A stretch of 64,000 bases of DNA from Rugosimonospora africana (GTDB lineage Bacteria; Actinomycetota; Actinomycetes; Mycobacteriales; Micromonosporaceae): assembly GCF_016862975.1 (NCBI RefSeq), contig NZ_BONZ01000083.1, positions 32,934 through 96,933 on the forward strand, read 5' to 3'. Both the position numbers and the translations under genes were made by a program. Of the stretch, positions 1-8,821 are shown piece by piece. The notes below the pieces were generated by a model that worked only from the letters and a program-made list of their open reading frames with translations, had not been told where the DNA came from and made no database searches. Position 1 is the stretch's first letter; each line of letters begins with the position of its first letter.

Positions 1-1328
1 CGTTCCTCGACGAGCACCGCATCGACGGTACGGCGGTACTGCCGGGCACCGGTCAGCTGGACCTGGTCATGACCGCGCTCGCCGCCGAGTGTCTCGGCGA
101 GGCCGACACGGTGGTACGCCTGCGGGAGGTGGTCCTTCGCCAGCCATTGGTCGTGACCGGACCGCGCCGGGTGACCATCGCGTTCCAGCCGGCCGAGTCC
201 GGTTGGACCTTCACGTTGAGTACCGAGCCGTCCGAGGGCGGCCCGGGCGTGGTGCACGCGACCGGCTCGGCGAGCGCGGAGCCGGGTACCGCGCCGACTG
301 TCGATGTGGAGGCTATCCGGGGACGCCTGTCCGATCGCCGTGCGCCGGATCCGCTCAACGCGCCGGGCCGCCTGTTCACGTTCGGCCCGCGCTGGAACAA
401 CACGACCGAACTGAGCTTCCTGCCCGCGGGTGGGCCGGAGAAACTGGTGTCGGTGACCCTGCCGGATCAGTTCCGCGCGGACCTCGACGACCATCCGCTG
501 CACCCGGCGCTGTTGGACACCGCGGTGTCCTCGGCACGGGACCCGGAGCGCGACGGCATCTTCCTTCCGTTCATGTATCAGTCCGTTGTGGTGTACGGGC
601 GGCTGCCGGCCACGTTCGCCAGCCACATCGTCCGGAGGCCGGCGCCGGACGGCCTGATCCTGGCCGATATCACGCTGGTGGACGAGGACGGCCGGGTACT
701 GGCAGCGTTCGAGGGCTTCACGATGCGCACGGCGCAGCGGGACTATCTGAAGCAGGCCGAGACGGTGGCCGGCAGCACGGCGCAGCGGGCGTCCACCCCG
801 GAGGCGACGCGCGTGGCCGCCGGGGACACGGTCGGCGAGGACGCGGGGATCCCGCCCGAGGTGGGTGTGCGGCTGATGCTGGAGCTGCTGCGCACGCGGC
901 CGCCCCGCCAGGTTGTCGTCCGGCCGTTCCGGCAGGGCCGGCCGGTACCGTTGCCCGCCGCCGCCGCCGCCGACCGGCCGGTGCCGTTGCCCGTCCCGCC
1001 TGCGGCCCCCACGATTCCCGCCGCGGTACCCGCCCCGGCGGTGCCGGCAACGCCGGACGGTTCACCGACGCCGGGGGGCACGTCCCCGGGCTCTGGCGGC
1101 GACGGTGTCGCCGAGCGGCTGCGCCGGCTGTGGATCTCGGCTCTCGGGGTAGAGGACGTCGCCACCACCGACGACTTCTTCGACCTCGGCGGGAACTCGC
1201 TGAGCGCGATCGACTTGATGACGCGGATCAGAGTCGAATTCGGTGTGGAGCTGAACATCGCGGCGCTGTTCGACTACCCGACATTCGACGGGGTGACCGA
1301 GATGCTGCGCGGCCAGTTGAGGACCTGA
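1..1328 (+). CDS. Type I polyketide synthase, C-terminal part (dehydratase and carrier domains)
   Basis: The reading frame is open from base 3, so the gene starts upstream of the window. The first visible residues carry the dehydratase active-site signature HRIDGTAVLP (HxxxGxxxxP, bases 15-44). The second dehydratase motif is HPALLDTAVS near base 510: the catalytic Asp is present, but the Gln usual four residues later is Ser. After the dehydratase there is no ketoreductase or enoylreductase, only a Pro/Ala-rich linker (about 930-1080) and a carrier domain with the phosphopantetheine serine in LGGNSLSAIDL (near 1190). The protein ends without a thioesterase. It should dehydrate a beta-hydroxyacyl chain and pass it to the next enzyme, perhaps the glycine-activating synthetase at 9.7-12.8 kb. 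It converges on the 2-oxoacid-dehydrogenase operon. Confidence 0.85.
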   Translation, partial: FLDEHRIDGTAVLPGTGQLDLVMTALAAECLGEADTVVRLREVVLRQPLVVTGPRRVTIAFQPAESGWTFTLSTEPSEGGPGVVHATGSASAEPGTAPTVDVEAIRGRLSDRRAPDPLNAPGRLFTFGPRWNNTTELSFLPAGGPEKLVSVTLPDQFRADLDDHPLHPALLDTAVSSARDPERDGIFLPFMYQSVVVYGRLPATFASHIVRRPAPDGLILADITLVDEDGRVLAAFEGFTMRTAQRDYLKQAETVAGSTAQRASTPEATRVAAGDTVGEDAGIPPEVGVRLMLELLRTRPPRQVVVRPFRQGRPVPLPAAAAADRPVPLPVPPAAPTIPAAVPAPAVPATPDGSPTPGGTSPGSGGDGVAERLRRLWISALGVEDVATTDDFFDLGGNSLSAIDLMTRIRVEFGVELNIAALFDYPTFDGVTEMLRGQLRT

Positions 1329-1426
1329 TCGTCGGAGCCGGCGCCGGCGGCCGGACGCGGGGTCAGCGACGCCTCCGGGATCGGCCGTCGGCGCCGGCCC
1401 CGACGCGACGGTCGGTCGACGATCAG
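1325..1426. terminator. Bidirectional hairpin terminator between convergent genes
   Basis: Nested inverted repeats fill the gap between the PKS gene and the convergent E1-beta/E2 gene. The outer arms are a perfect 10-bp pair (1325-1334 CTGATCGTCG and 1417-1426). The inner arms match at 16 of 17 positions (1337-1353 and 1382-1398). Both stop codons lie in the outer stem. No T-run follows, as is usual for GC-rich actinomycete terminators. Confidence 0.55.
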
Positions 1427-3600
1427 TTCGGGATGGGCTGCTCGACAGGGTCGGGGAAGGAGCCCTCCTTCAGCAACCCGGACAGCGCCTGTCTGTCGGC
1501 CAGGAGCGCGGCCAGGGCTGCCAGGAAGCCGACGGCCTCGGCGCCGTTGACGATCCGGTGGTCGTGGGCGAGTGCGAGGTTCACCGCCCGTACCCGGCGG
1601 GGCAGGCCCGTACCATCGTCGATCCACTCGTCGAACGCGCCACCGACCGCGAGGGCGCACGCGAGCCCGGGCGGGATCACCGGCTGTACCAGGATGACGC
1701 CCGGCTCGAAGTTCCACGAGACGACGATGTTCGCCTCGGTCAACTGGTGTTCGGCGAACGTGCCGTGCAACGCCCGCAGGCGGTAGTCGGCCAGGATGTC
1801 GGCGATCTCGTCGAGGGTCCGATGCTCGACTGCGTGTACCACCGGCACGAACAGTCCCTGTCCGGCGTCCAGGGTGACGCCGACGTGCGCCTGGTCGGCC
1901 AGGTGAAGCTCGGTGAGCCCGGGGCCCAACTGGGCGAAGCAGTTCGGGAACCGCTCGCGCAGGTCGCCGACGAGCTTGACGACCACCTCAAGCAGTTCCA
2001 GTGGAGGGCCGCCCAGCGCGTTGACGGCCTGCTCGACGCCGTGAAAGGCGTCCAGCGACGCCTGGTACACCGCGAACGCGTCCGGTATCTCCCGGCGACC
2101 GCGGGATACCACGGTGCCGACCTGTTGCTGGCCGCGCCCCAACGAGACCACCCGCGGGCCCTCGTGCCCCGGCGGGCCGCTCGTGCCGGCGCCCGTGGAT
2201 GGTGGGTTGGCACCGGACCCCCGGTCATGCTCGAACGCGGCGACGTGGGCCAGCCGGCCGCCGGGCCGGCACTCGGCGCCCGTGGCGACCTCGTGGCACA
2301 GGATACCGGCGCACGGAGCCGGCAGCTCCTCCACCGCCTTGGACGTCTCGACCTCGGCTACGGCGTCGCCCGCCGCCACCTCGGCGCCGTCGGCGACCAG
2401 CCACCCCAACAGGACGTAGCTCTCGTCGTTGTTGTTGAGCTTCGGCACCACCACCAGACGACCGGGCTCTGTCACGGTGGGCGCGGCGACAGCCACGGCC
2501 GACGCGGCGACAGCCACGGTGGGCGCGGCGGCCGTCATGGTGGGCGCGGCCGTCACGGCTGGCGACTCGTCGATCGTGGCCCTCCGCGACTCAAGCCGAC
2601 GCCCGCGCAGCGCCGCCAGGATGTCGGACTCCTGCAGCAGCACGGTCTGTTCCAGATGCGGCGCCGCGGGAATGACGCTGTCCCGGGAGTGCAGGCACAC
2701 CACCGGTCCACGCAGGTCGCCCCACAACCGCTGGTGGAGCGTGGCGGCGACGTCGGCCCCCCAGAGCCCACCCGCCGTGCTCTCCTCGGCGGTGAAGATC
2801 GCGTATGCGGCCCGCAGCAGCGGGAGGACCGGATCGAAGTTCAGCGGGTAGATCTGCGCGGGAACCAGGACGTGCACGGTCGCCTCGTCGGCGGCCGCCA
2901 TCGTCCGGGCCACCCCGACCGCGAGGTCCGCGGTGCCGCCGGGGGCGAGGACGACCAGATCCGGGCCGGTTCGCTCGTGCGGGGCGATGTGTGCCCAGTT
3001 CCCGTCGGCGAGCAGTTCGCATCGCAGCGCCTCGTCGATCCGGCCCGGGCCGAGGTGCCGGGAGCCGTACAACGACTTTGACTCGAACACGATCGCCGGC
3101 TGGTCCCTGGCCAGCGCCCGGGCGAATACCGCCTCCGGGTCGTGATAGGCGGACAGCTCGAACAGCGACAGGTGAGGCACCCCGATGAAGTGCTTCTGCA
3201 GGCTCTGGCTGTGGGTCGGCCCGTAGCCGCGCCGGCCGCCGACCGGGCAGCGCACCACCAGGCGCATCGGCACCCGCTGCCCGTACATGGCGACCGACTT
3301 GGAGGAGAAGTTGAGCAGCTGATCGAAGGCGAGGGCGGCGAAGTCGCCGAACATGATCTCGACGATCACCCGGTTGCCGGCCAGTGCCAGCCCGTTGGCG
3401 ACGCCGACGATGCCGCCCTCGCTGATCGGGGTGTTGAGCACCCGCGACGGGTGGACCGTGGACAGGCCCCGGGTGACCCGGAAGGCTCCCCCGTACGGGT
3501 CCTCGATGTCCTCGCCCAGCAGGAACAGGTCTTCGTGGCGGGTCAACAGGGTGCCCAGCGCGCGGTTGAGGACTTCGGCGATCCGTTCAGGCCGGTGCAT
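1423..3600 (-). CDS. Fused 2-oxoacid dehydrogenase E1-beta / lipoyl / E2 acyltransferase
   Basis: A 725-residue fusion. Residues 1 to about 325 are a transketolase-type E1-beta subunit. After an Ala/Thr/Val-rich linker comes a lipoyl domain (about 370-450) with the lipoylated lysine in VETSKAVEE. The C-terminus (about 500-720) is the E2 acyltransferase catalytic domain, with the catalytic histidine in DHRIVNGAEA. The family consensus there is HRxxDG, so the Asp is replaced by Asn. With the E1-alpha encoded just upstream (14-bp overlap) it should decarboxylate a 2-oxo substrate on ThDP, oxidise the product onto lipoate and transfer the acyl group. In this cluster the likely acceptor is the stand-alone carrier protein at 4473-4748 rather than CoA. 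No E3 is encoded nearby, so host lipoamide dehydrogenase is presumably borrowed. The start is the ATG at 3600; the open frame continues upstream without a recognisable domain. Confidence 0.9.
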   Translation of the reverse strand: MHRPERIAEVLNRALGTLLTRHEDLFLLGEDIEDPYGGAFRVTRGLSTVHPSRVLNTPISEGGIVGVANGLALAGNRVIVEIMFGDFAALAFDQLLNFSSKSVAMYGQRVPMRLVVRCPVGGRRGYGPTHSQSLQKHFIGVPHLSLFELSAYHDPEAVFARALARDQPAIVFESKSLYGSRHLGPGRIDEALRCELLADGNWAHIAPHERTGPDLVVLAPGGTADLAVGVARTMAAADEATVHVLVPAQIYPLNFDPVLPLLRAAYAIFTAEESTAGGLWGADVAATLHQRLWGDLRGPVVCLHSRDSVIPAAPHLEQTVLLQESDILAALRGRRLESRRATIDESPAVTAAPTMTAAAPTVAVAASAVAVAAPTVTEPGRLVVVPKLNNNDESYVLLGWLVADGAEVAAGDAVAEVETSKAVEELPAPCAGILCHEVATGAECRPGGRLAHVAAFEHDRGSGANPPSTGAGTSGPPGHEGPRVVSLGRGQQQVGTVVSRGRREIPDAFAVYQASLDAFHGVEQAVNALGGPPLELLEVVVKLVGDLRERFPNCFAQLGPGLTELHLADQAHVGVTLDAGQGLFVPVVHAVEHRTLDEIADILADYRLRALHGTFAEHQLTEANIVVSWNFEPGVILVQPVIPPGLACALAVGGAFDEWIDDGTGLPRRVRAVNLALAHDHRIVNGAEAVGFLAALAALLADRQALSGLLKEGSFPDPVEQPIPN

Positions 3601-4492
3601 CCGGCGACCTCCACTCCGAAAGAGGGCGCTCACGCACGGCCTCCACCACCCTGGCCACGTGGGCGCGCTGCCGAGCCCGGGCCGCGTCGACGCGTTCCGG
3701 ATCCGCCGCGCGCAGCGCGCCGAGCCAGTCGCGCTGGCGGGCCAGCGCCAACTGGTGCGCGTCGCGTGTGTCGTCACCCTTGCTGTGCGGACCCAGACGG
3801 ACGGTGTCGAACTCCACGACCAGCGGGTGCGGAGCGCTCCTGATCTCGTCGATCATCGGGCCGAGCCGGCGGCGGATGTCGCCGATGTCGGTGGTGGCGA
3901 GTCCGGTGTACTCGACGCCGAACGCGGCTGCCCGTGACGCGACCGAGCCTGCCATCTGCCGGGTCGTCGGCGTGGACTGGGCGATGCCATTGTTCTCGAC
4001 GACCACCAGCAGCGGCAGTTGCCACAGCTGAGCCATGTTCAGCGCCTCGTACACGACGCCCTCGCCCCAGGTGCCGTCGCCGATGTAGGCGGCCGCGATC
4101 CGCCGCTGCCCGGTCCGCTGGTAGTGCAGCGCCATCCCGGTCGCGACAGCTACGCCCTGTCCCTGGACCCCCGTGGTGACGAAGCCGTCCCGCAGGATGT
4201 GCTGGCTGCCGCCCACGCCGGCACACGGCGCACCGGCCCGGCCCAGGATCTCGGCCAGCAGCGGTGCCGGATCACCGAATCGGGCGAGATAGTGCCCGTG
4301 GCTGCGGTGGTTGCCCAGCACGAAGTCGTCGCGCAGCATCGGCTCCAGCGCTACCGGAACGTACTCCTGACCGAGACAGGTGTGCGTGGTTCCGCTCACC
4401 TCACCGCTCGCGAACAGATCGAGCAGCGCCTCCTCGAACGCCCGGATCAGCAGCAGCAGATCCAGGTCCGTGTCACTGACGACCGAGGCCAT
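3587..4492 (-). CDS. 2-oxoacid dehydrogenase E1-alpha (ThDP-binding)
   Basis: A 301-residue E1-alpha. It has the family block NHRSHGHYLA, the GVGGSQH stretch and the ThDP/Mg motif GDGTWGEGVVYEALNMAQ followed by VVVENN. Length is slightly short for the family but the core is complete. It forms the alpha2-beta2 decarboxylase with the fused E1-beta. The start overlaps the carrier-protein gene by 20 bp and the end overlaps the E1-beta/E2 gene by 14 bp, so the subunits are translationally coupled. Known precedent: quinocarcin and naphthyridinomycin clusters use related ThDP/lipoyl enzymes to load a C2 unit from a ketose onto an ACP. The substrate here cannot be read from sequence. Confidence 0.9.
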   Translation of the reverse strand: MASVVSDTDLDLLLLIRAFEEALLDLFASGEVSGTTHTCLGQEYVPVALEPMLRDDFVLGNHRSHGHYLARFGDPAPLLAEILGRAGAPCAGVGGSQHILRDGFVTTGVQGQGVAVATGMALHYQRTGQRRIAAAYIGDGTWGEGVVYEALNMAQLWQLPLLVVVENNGIAQSTPTTRQMAGSVASRAAAFGVEYTGLATTDIGDIRRRLGPMIDEIRSAPHPLVVEFDTVRLGPHSKGDDTRDAHQLALARQRDWLGALRAADPERVDAARARQRAHVARVVEAVRERPLSEWRSPDAPA

Positions 4493-4748
4493 CAGCGCTC
4501 TCCCCGGTGGACGGAGTCCGCGTGGCGGTCTGACGGTCGACGATCTCCCGCAGAGCCGCCACCGTCCGCGCGTGGCGCATCTCCCGCGGCGTGAACCGCA
4601 CCCCGAAAGCCTGCTCCAGCGCGCCGATGAGCTGGAGGTGGCGCAGGCTGTTCCACATGATCGCGGGCCCCGTGCCCGGCTCGGCGCGCACCGCTTCCGC
4701 CGGTACCTGCAGAACCCGCGCCACGACGGCCGAGAAGTCGTCGGTCAT
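4473..4748 (-). CDS. Stand-alone acyl carrier protein
   Basis: A 91-residue protein with a carrier fold: a central MWNSLRHLQLIGALE segment holds the probable phosphopantetheine serine. The usual residue before that serine is Asp (WDSL); here it is Asn. The C-terminal tail is Thr/Ser-rich and probably disordered. It sits between the KSIII-like gene (18-bp gap) and E1-alpha (20-bp overlap), which suggests it receives the acyl group from the lipoyl/E2 protein and hands it to the KSIII-like enzyme. The phosphopantetheinyl transferase at 31.5-32.2 kb is a candidate activator. Confidence 0.85.
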   Translation of the reverse strand: MTDDFSAVVARVLQVPAEAVRAEPGTGPAIMWNSLRHLQLIGALEQAFGVRFTPREMRHARTVAALREIVDRQTATRTPSTGESADGLGRQ

Positions 4749-4766
4749 ATCACCTGCTCCAATCGG

Positions 4767-5870
4767 TCACACCTGTACGAGCGTGCAGGCCCAGTGCATC
4801 CCGCGGCCACGCGAGAACAGCGCGACGATGCCTCCGGCCGGCAGGTCGCGGCGCGCCCGCAGGTCGGCCAGGCCGAACAACGGATCGGCCGCCCCCAGGT
4901 GGCCGTGTTCGAGGGCGAGCGCGGCGGTGGTGCGCTCCAGCGGGATGTGAAGCGTCTCGGCCAGCGAACCCATCGCGGCCTCGTTGTCGGCCAACATGCA
5001 CAGCCGGTCGATGTCGGTCAGCCCGACCCCGGCCCGCCGGCACGCCCGCTCCACGACCGTCCGGGCGTTCTCGTCCAGCTGCCTGACGAACTGCTCGAAC
5101 CGCGTGGCGTCGTAATCGAAGAACTCGACGACGTTCCACGCGTCCCGGGCACGGTAGGCGTCCGAATTCGGCACCGTGGCACCGAACGGTGCCGCGGTGC
5201 CACCGCCGTCCATGCGGTAGAGGTCGGCGTACCGCCCGTCGGTCAGCACCTCCGTCGCGAGCCAGCGCAGCGCCGGATGGCCGCGGCGCGCGAGCGCGGC
5301 GGCGGCGCCGTCGGAAAAGACCATCGACTGCGTGGTCGCCCGATCCCAGTACGGCTCGCAGGTGCGGTTCGCCGCAACGATCAGCGCGGCGGTGTAGTCG
5401 GGATGGCTGGCGAACTTGCCGGCCACCACGTCGAAGGCCACCACCCCGGTGGTGCAAGCCTGCGTCAGCAGACAGCACTCGGCACGACCGGCGCCGAGAC
5501 GGTGGGCGAGACTGGCCGCGGCGTCCCAGTACAGGTATTCCGTGAGGTCCGTCGTCGCGAGGACCACCAGATCCACCTCCGCGGGATCGACATCCGCGGA
5601 GCTGAGCGCGTCCCGCCCGGCCTCCAGCGCCAGATCGGTCAGCCCGACGTCGCTGGCCGCGCGGCGAACGTGGCGGTGGCCGTAGCCGATGATGCGGTCG
5701 ACGTCATCCGGGTGGGCCGCCGCGAGCTCCCGCACCGGGCTGGGGTCGGCAAGCTTGACGCCGAAGCCGGCGAGGCCGAAGTCGACGACCGGCGCCTCGC
5801 CGCGCCCGGGTGGTGCTTGCCGGGGGGCGAGCAGCGCGTCGCCGCACTCAACCGAACTCGATGGTTCCAT
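4767..5870 (-). CDS. KSIII (FabH/CerJ-like) acyltransferase or ketosynthase
   Basis: A 367-residue thiolase-fold protein. The nucleophilic cysteine is in TQACTTGVVAFD. The His of the canonical HQAN motif is not recognisable (the region reads MLADNEAAMG) and the NTSAAS loop is replaced by LEHGHLGAADPLFGL. This pattern is typical of KSIII-like enzymes that transfer acyl groups between carriers or onto other acceptors rather than doing a plain FabH condensation; that function is inference. The ATG at 5870 was chosen because it overlaps the upstream permease gene by 23 bp; longer extensions lack domain similarity. It probably moves the acyl group made by the E1/E2 pair from the stand-alone ACP to the assembly line. 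Confidence 0.8.
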   Translation of the reverse strand: MEPSSSVECGDALLAPRQAPPGRGEAPVVDFGLAGFGVKLADPSPVRELAAAHPDDVDRIIGYGHRHVRRAASDVGLTDLALEAGRDALSSADVDPAEVDLVVLATTDLTEYLYWDAAASLAHRLGAGRAECCLLTQACTTGVVAFDVVAGKFASHPDYTAALIVAANRTCEPYWDRATTQSMVFSDGAAAALARRGHPALRWLATEVLTDGRYADLYRMDGGGTAAPFGATVPNSDAYRARDAWNVVEFFDYDATRFEQFVRQLDENARTVVERACRRAGVGLTDIDRLCMLADNEAAMGSLAETLHIPLERTTAALALEHGHLGAADPLFGLADLRARRDLPAGGIVALFSRGRGMHWACTLVQV

Positions 5871-6630
5871 TCCGTCGTCCCCGATCGGTGAAGCGGCGTA
5901 ACGAAAACACTCCCACGAGCAGCCAGCCGGCGCCGACCGCGAGCTCCCGGACCAGCTGTCCGGCGACGTCCGGGCCGCCATCGAGCACGGCACGCACCGC
6001 CATCAGACCGTGCGTCACCGGCAGGATGTCGGACACCCACGACAGCCACGTGGGCCAGAAGCTGACCGGCACGTCGACGCCTCCCAGCGTCATCACCGTC
6101 AGGTAGCCCACGTTGAGGATCAGCCAGTCCAGCTGCGGATGCCGGAGCACCAGTCCGCACAGCGTGCAGCCATACGCGTAGCTGGTGAAACTGACCACCC
6201 ACATCAGGGGGATGGCGGCAAGAAGACGCCCCCACGGCAAGGGCGTACCGACGAGGACCGGGACGGTCACCAGGGCCACGGTCGAGGACACCATGCCGGT
6301 CAGTACCCAGTGCAGACCGCGGGCCAACAGCACCGGCACGTGACCCACCGGGCTCGCAATGAGCAGGGAGAACGTGCCGTGCGCGCGCTCGTCGTTCACC
6401 GATATGACGACGATGGTCGACTCCAGGCAGGCGAGCACGACCGCGTTCCCGACGGCGAGATACCTCGTCATGTCGGCCGAGTGCAGCGCACGACCGACCA
6501 GCGCGAAGAAGGTCACCTGGGCCGCCAGTCGCAGCATCCAACCGAGCAGCCAGGTGCGTACCGTGTAGGCGTTGCGCAGCTCGGCGAAGCCGTTGGCCAG
6601 CGTGCGCCGCAGCACGTACGCGTACGTCAT
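5848..6630 (-). CDS. ABC-2 type exporter permease, second subunit
   Basis: A 260-residue polytopic membrane protein with about six hydrophobic segments and the ABC-2 layout: a cytoplasmic N-terminal helix, then alternating spans such as LVGRALHSADMTRYLAVGNA and GGVDVPVSFWPTWLSWVSDI. Its ATG start overlaps the stop of the preceding permease (ATGA, 6627-6630). With that permease and the ATPase it forms a heteromeric efflux pump, probably exporting the cluster product and giving self-resistance. Confidence 0.85.
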   Translation of the reverse strand: MTYAYVLRRTLANGFAELRNAYTVRTWLLGWMLRLAAQVTFFALVGRALHSADMTRYLAVGNAVVLACLESTIVVISVNDERAHGTFSLLIASPVGHVPVLLARGLHWVLTGMVSSTVALVTVPVLVGTPLPWGRLLAAIPLMWVVSFTSYAYGCTLCGLVLRHPQLDWLILNVGYLTVMTLGGVDVPVSFWPTWLSWVSDILPVTHGLMAVRAVLDGGPDVAGQLVRELAVGAGWLLVGVFSLRRFTDRGRRNGTIEFG

Positions 6631-7442
6631 GCGAGTGTCGCCGATCCGGTCCGGGCCACGCGTCCGGAGATGCGGGCCATCAACACCGCACCCGCGGCCA
6701 GGGCTGCCAGCGCGAGTGCGGTGATCGCCGCCAGCCGCAGCGGCCAGTGATTGATGTGGCCGGGATCGCCGAAGCAGTCCCGCAGCAGGTCCCCGGACCA
6801 GGACAGGAAGACCAGATCGCTCAGCGGTCGCAGCCATTGGGGGAGCAGCCCGACCGGAACGAGAATGCCGCCGAGGATGTAGAACGGATACGTCATCGCG
6901 TTCTGGAACAGCAGCGCGACCCGGCTGAGCACGAACGCGGCGCTGAACAGGCTGGCGGTGCCCACCATGGCCATCAGCGTCGCCGCCACGGTCAGCGCCA
7001 GCAGCACCGGGTGGTGCAGGGTCAGTCGCACGCCGAACCCGATCCGGGCGACCAGCGCCGACTCCACCATCGACAGGGCGGCCAGGACGAACGTCGCACA
7101 GATCCGGCCGATGACGGACAGCAGCAGCGGCGCCGGCGCCACCAGGGCGAGTTCGAGGGTGCCGGTCCACCGGTCGCCGCTGATGAGTCCGCCGCACAGC
7201 CCGACCGCCAGCAACCAGAGCGAGATCAGGGCCGGTGCGAAGACGGCGCTGACGATCAGGTCGCGGTCGCCCGAGCGGACGGCGATGGACAGGAACATCA
7301 GCGCGAACAACGGGCTGGTCACCAGCGTCAGCAACTGACCCGGCGACCGGATGAGCTGCCTGAGCGCGAGCCGCGCGCCGCCGAGGGCGGCGTACCACCA
7401 GAGCAACCCGCCCTGCCGCAGACGCGGCGCAGCCGGCGGCAT
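6627..7442 (-). CDS. ABC-2 type exporter permease, first subunit
   Basis: A 271-residue polytopic protein with an amphipathic N-terminus (RLALRQLIRSPGQLL), six predicted membrane spans and the conserved ABC-2 segment with the GGILVPVGLLPQWLRPLS loop. It starts one base from the end of the ATPase gene and overlaps the second permease by 4 bp, so the three exporter genes are one translational unit. Substrate not determinable from sequence. Confidence 0.85.
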   Translation of the reverse strand: MPPAAPRLRQGGLLWWYAALGGARLALRQLIRSPGQLLTLVTSPLFALMFLSIAVRSGDRDLIVSAVFAPALISLWLLAVGLCGGLISGDRWTGTLELALVAPAPLLLSVIGRICATFVLAALSMVESALVARIGFGVRLTLHHPVLLALTVAATLMAMVGTASLFSAAFVLSRVALLFQNAMTYPFYILGGILVPVGLLPQWLRPLSDLVFLSWSGDLLRDCFGDPGHINHWPLRLAAITALALAALAAGAVLMARISGRVARTGSATLA

Positions 7443-8396
7443 TCACACCTCCAGGCCGCGTGAACCGACGAGGGTCAAGTAGACCTCCTCCAACCGCGGG
7501 GGCGCCGCCTCGATCGTGGTCACGCCGCCGTCCAGAAGGACCTTCATGAGGTCTCTCACACTCGAGCCATCGGCAGGAACGAGCCGCCACCGGCCCGGCA
7601 GGTCACCGTGCCCCGTCACCGTCGCGACGTCCGCCCGTACTCTCAGCTCGTCGATCAGCGCCGGGTCGGTCCAGGTGAAGTCGATCCGGTCGCCGACCGC
7701 CAGCAGGTCACCGACGCGTTCGGTGCGCTCGGTCAGCAGCAGCCGCCCGCCGTCGATGAGCGAGATGCGGTCGCACACCGCCTCGGCCTCGGCCATGTCG
7801 TGAGTGGTGAGGAAGATGGTCCGGCCGGTGGCGCGCAGGTCCCGGATGATGCGGCGGAACTCCAACGCCGCCACCGGATCCATGCCCACCGTCGGTTCGT
7901 CCAGGAACAGCACCTGCGGGTCGCCGATCAGCCCGCGGGCGAGGTGCAGCCGCTGCTTCATGCCCCGCGAATACTGCTCCACCGGCTGGTTGGCCCGCTC
8001 GGCGAGGCCGAGTTCCTCAAGTAGTTCGCTCGCCCGACGCTTGGCCGCGCGCGGTCCGAGGCCGAACAGGCTGGCCCAGAACAACAGGTTGTCCCGCGCG
8101 CTTACCCGCCCGTAGAGCCCGCGGTCCCCACCGAAGACGATGCCGATCTGCCGGCGTACCGCTTTCGCCTCGCGGACCACGTCGTGGCCGAGCACCCGGG
8201 CGCTGCCGCTGCTGGGCAACAGAACCGTGGACAGTACGCGCACGAGCGTCGTCTTTCCCGCTCCGTTGGGTCCCAGCAGCCCGTGGGTCTCGCCGCGCTC
8301 CACCGTGAGGTCGACGTCCGCCAGCGCGACGTAGGACTGTCCGCCGGGTCCCGTGAACGTCCGGCCGAGAGCGGACACCGTCACGGCATCTGTCAT
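7443..8396 (-). CDS. ABC exporter ATP-binding protein
   Basis: A 317-residue DrrA-like ATPase: Walker [10 protein letters not shown], signature YSRGMKQRL, Walker [13 protein letters not shown] and switch histidine TTHDM. The C-terminal extension is the DrrA-type regulatory tail. The ATG at 8396 has a GGAGAC ribosome site six bases upstream. It heads the minus-strand operon that runs through both permeases into the KSIII, ACP and E1/E2 genes, so export and starter supply are co-expressed. Confidence 0.92.
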   Translation of the reverse strand: MTDAVTVSALGRTFTGPGGQSYVALADVDLTVERGETHGLLGPNGAGKTTLVRVLSTVLLPSSGSARVLGHDVVREAKAVRRQIGIVFGGDRGLYGRVSARDNLLFWASLFGLGPRAAKRRASELLEELGLAERANQPVEQYSRGMKQRLHLARGLIGDPQVLFLDEPTVGMDPVAALEFRRIIRDLRATGRTIFLTTHDMAEAEAVCDRISLIDGGRLLLTERTERVGDLLAVGDRIDFTWTDPALIDELRVRADVATVTGHGDLPGRWRLVPADGSSVRDLMKVLLDGGVTTIEAAPPRLEEVYLTLVGSRGLEV

Positions 8397-8821
8397 CTGG
8401 AGTCTCCGAATTGGTTCCGGACACGGCGTAGGGTCGCGCGGCTTCTCACGATGCGGTTCCGGGGGGAAGCTCTCGGCGCGGGTCGTCGGCGGTGGTGCCG
8501 GCCTCGGCGAAGTGAATCCACGTACTGGCGATGCGTCGCATTCAACCCCCGTTGTGCACCATGTCGTCGCGGGCGCGCGATGACAGATGTGCGGGGGCAC
8601 CGAACCCGCGACACTGGCAGAAGGCTGCCAGCGAGCAGTGCAGGATGTCGATGCCTCGACCGCCAGCTTAGATCACCAACGGCCACGGTGGAAGCGGCGG
8701 CCGCGTTCGCCCGCCAGCGGAACCGTCCGGGCCGCGGGCGGATTCGGTTGTCCTTGCTCCGATCCAGACCCTCACGTACGCTCACCGCACGCGGCCGACC
8801 CGCCGCCCATGGGGGTTGCGC
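8397..8821. promoter_or_regulatory. Divergent intergenic region (425 bp)
   Basis: Lies between the exporter/acyl-loading operon (minus) and the alpha/beta hydrolase gene (plus). Open frames here have no recognisable domains. It must hold two divergent promoters, but no clear -35/-10 pair or operator was recognised. Confidence 0.4.

Noticed and set aside
53..403. Long open frames on the opposite strand of the PKS, NRPS and other large genes
   Set aside because: They mirror the strong third-position G/C of the true genes, are Arg/Pro-rich and contain no domain.
1558..3081. 507-codon plus-strand frame across the E1-beta/E2 gene
   Set aside because: Composition is the reverse-frame shadow of a clearly recognisable protein on the minus strand.
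6747..7463. Gln/Arg/Asp-rich plus-strand frame opposite the first permease
   Set aside because: No domain; it is the complement of membrane-protein codons.
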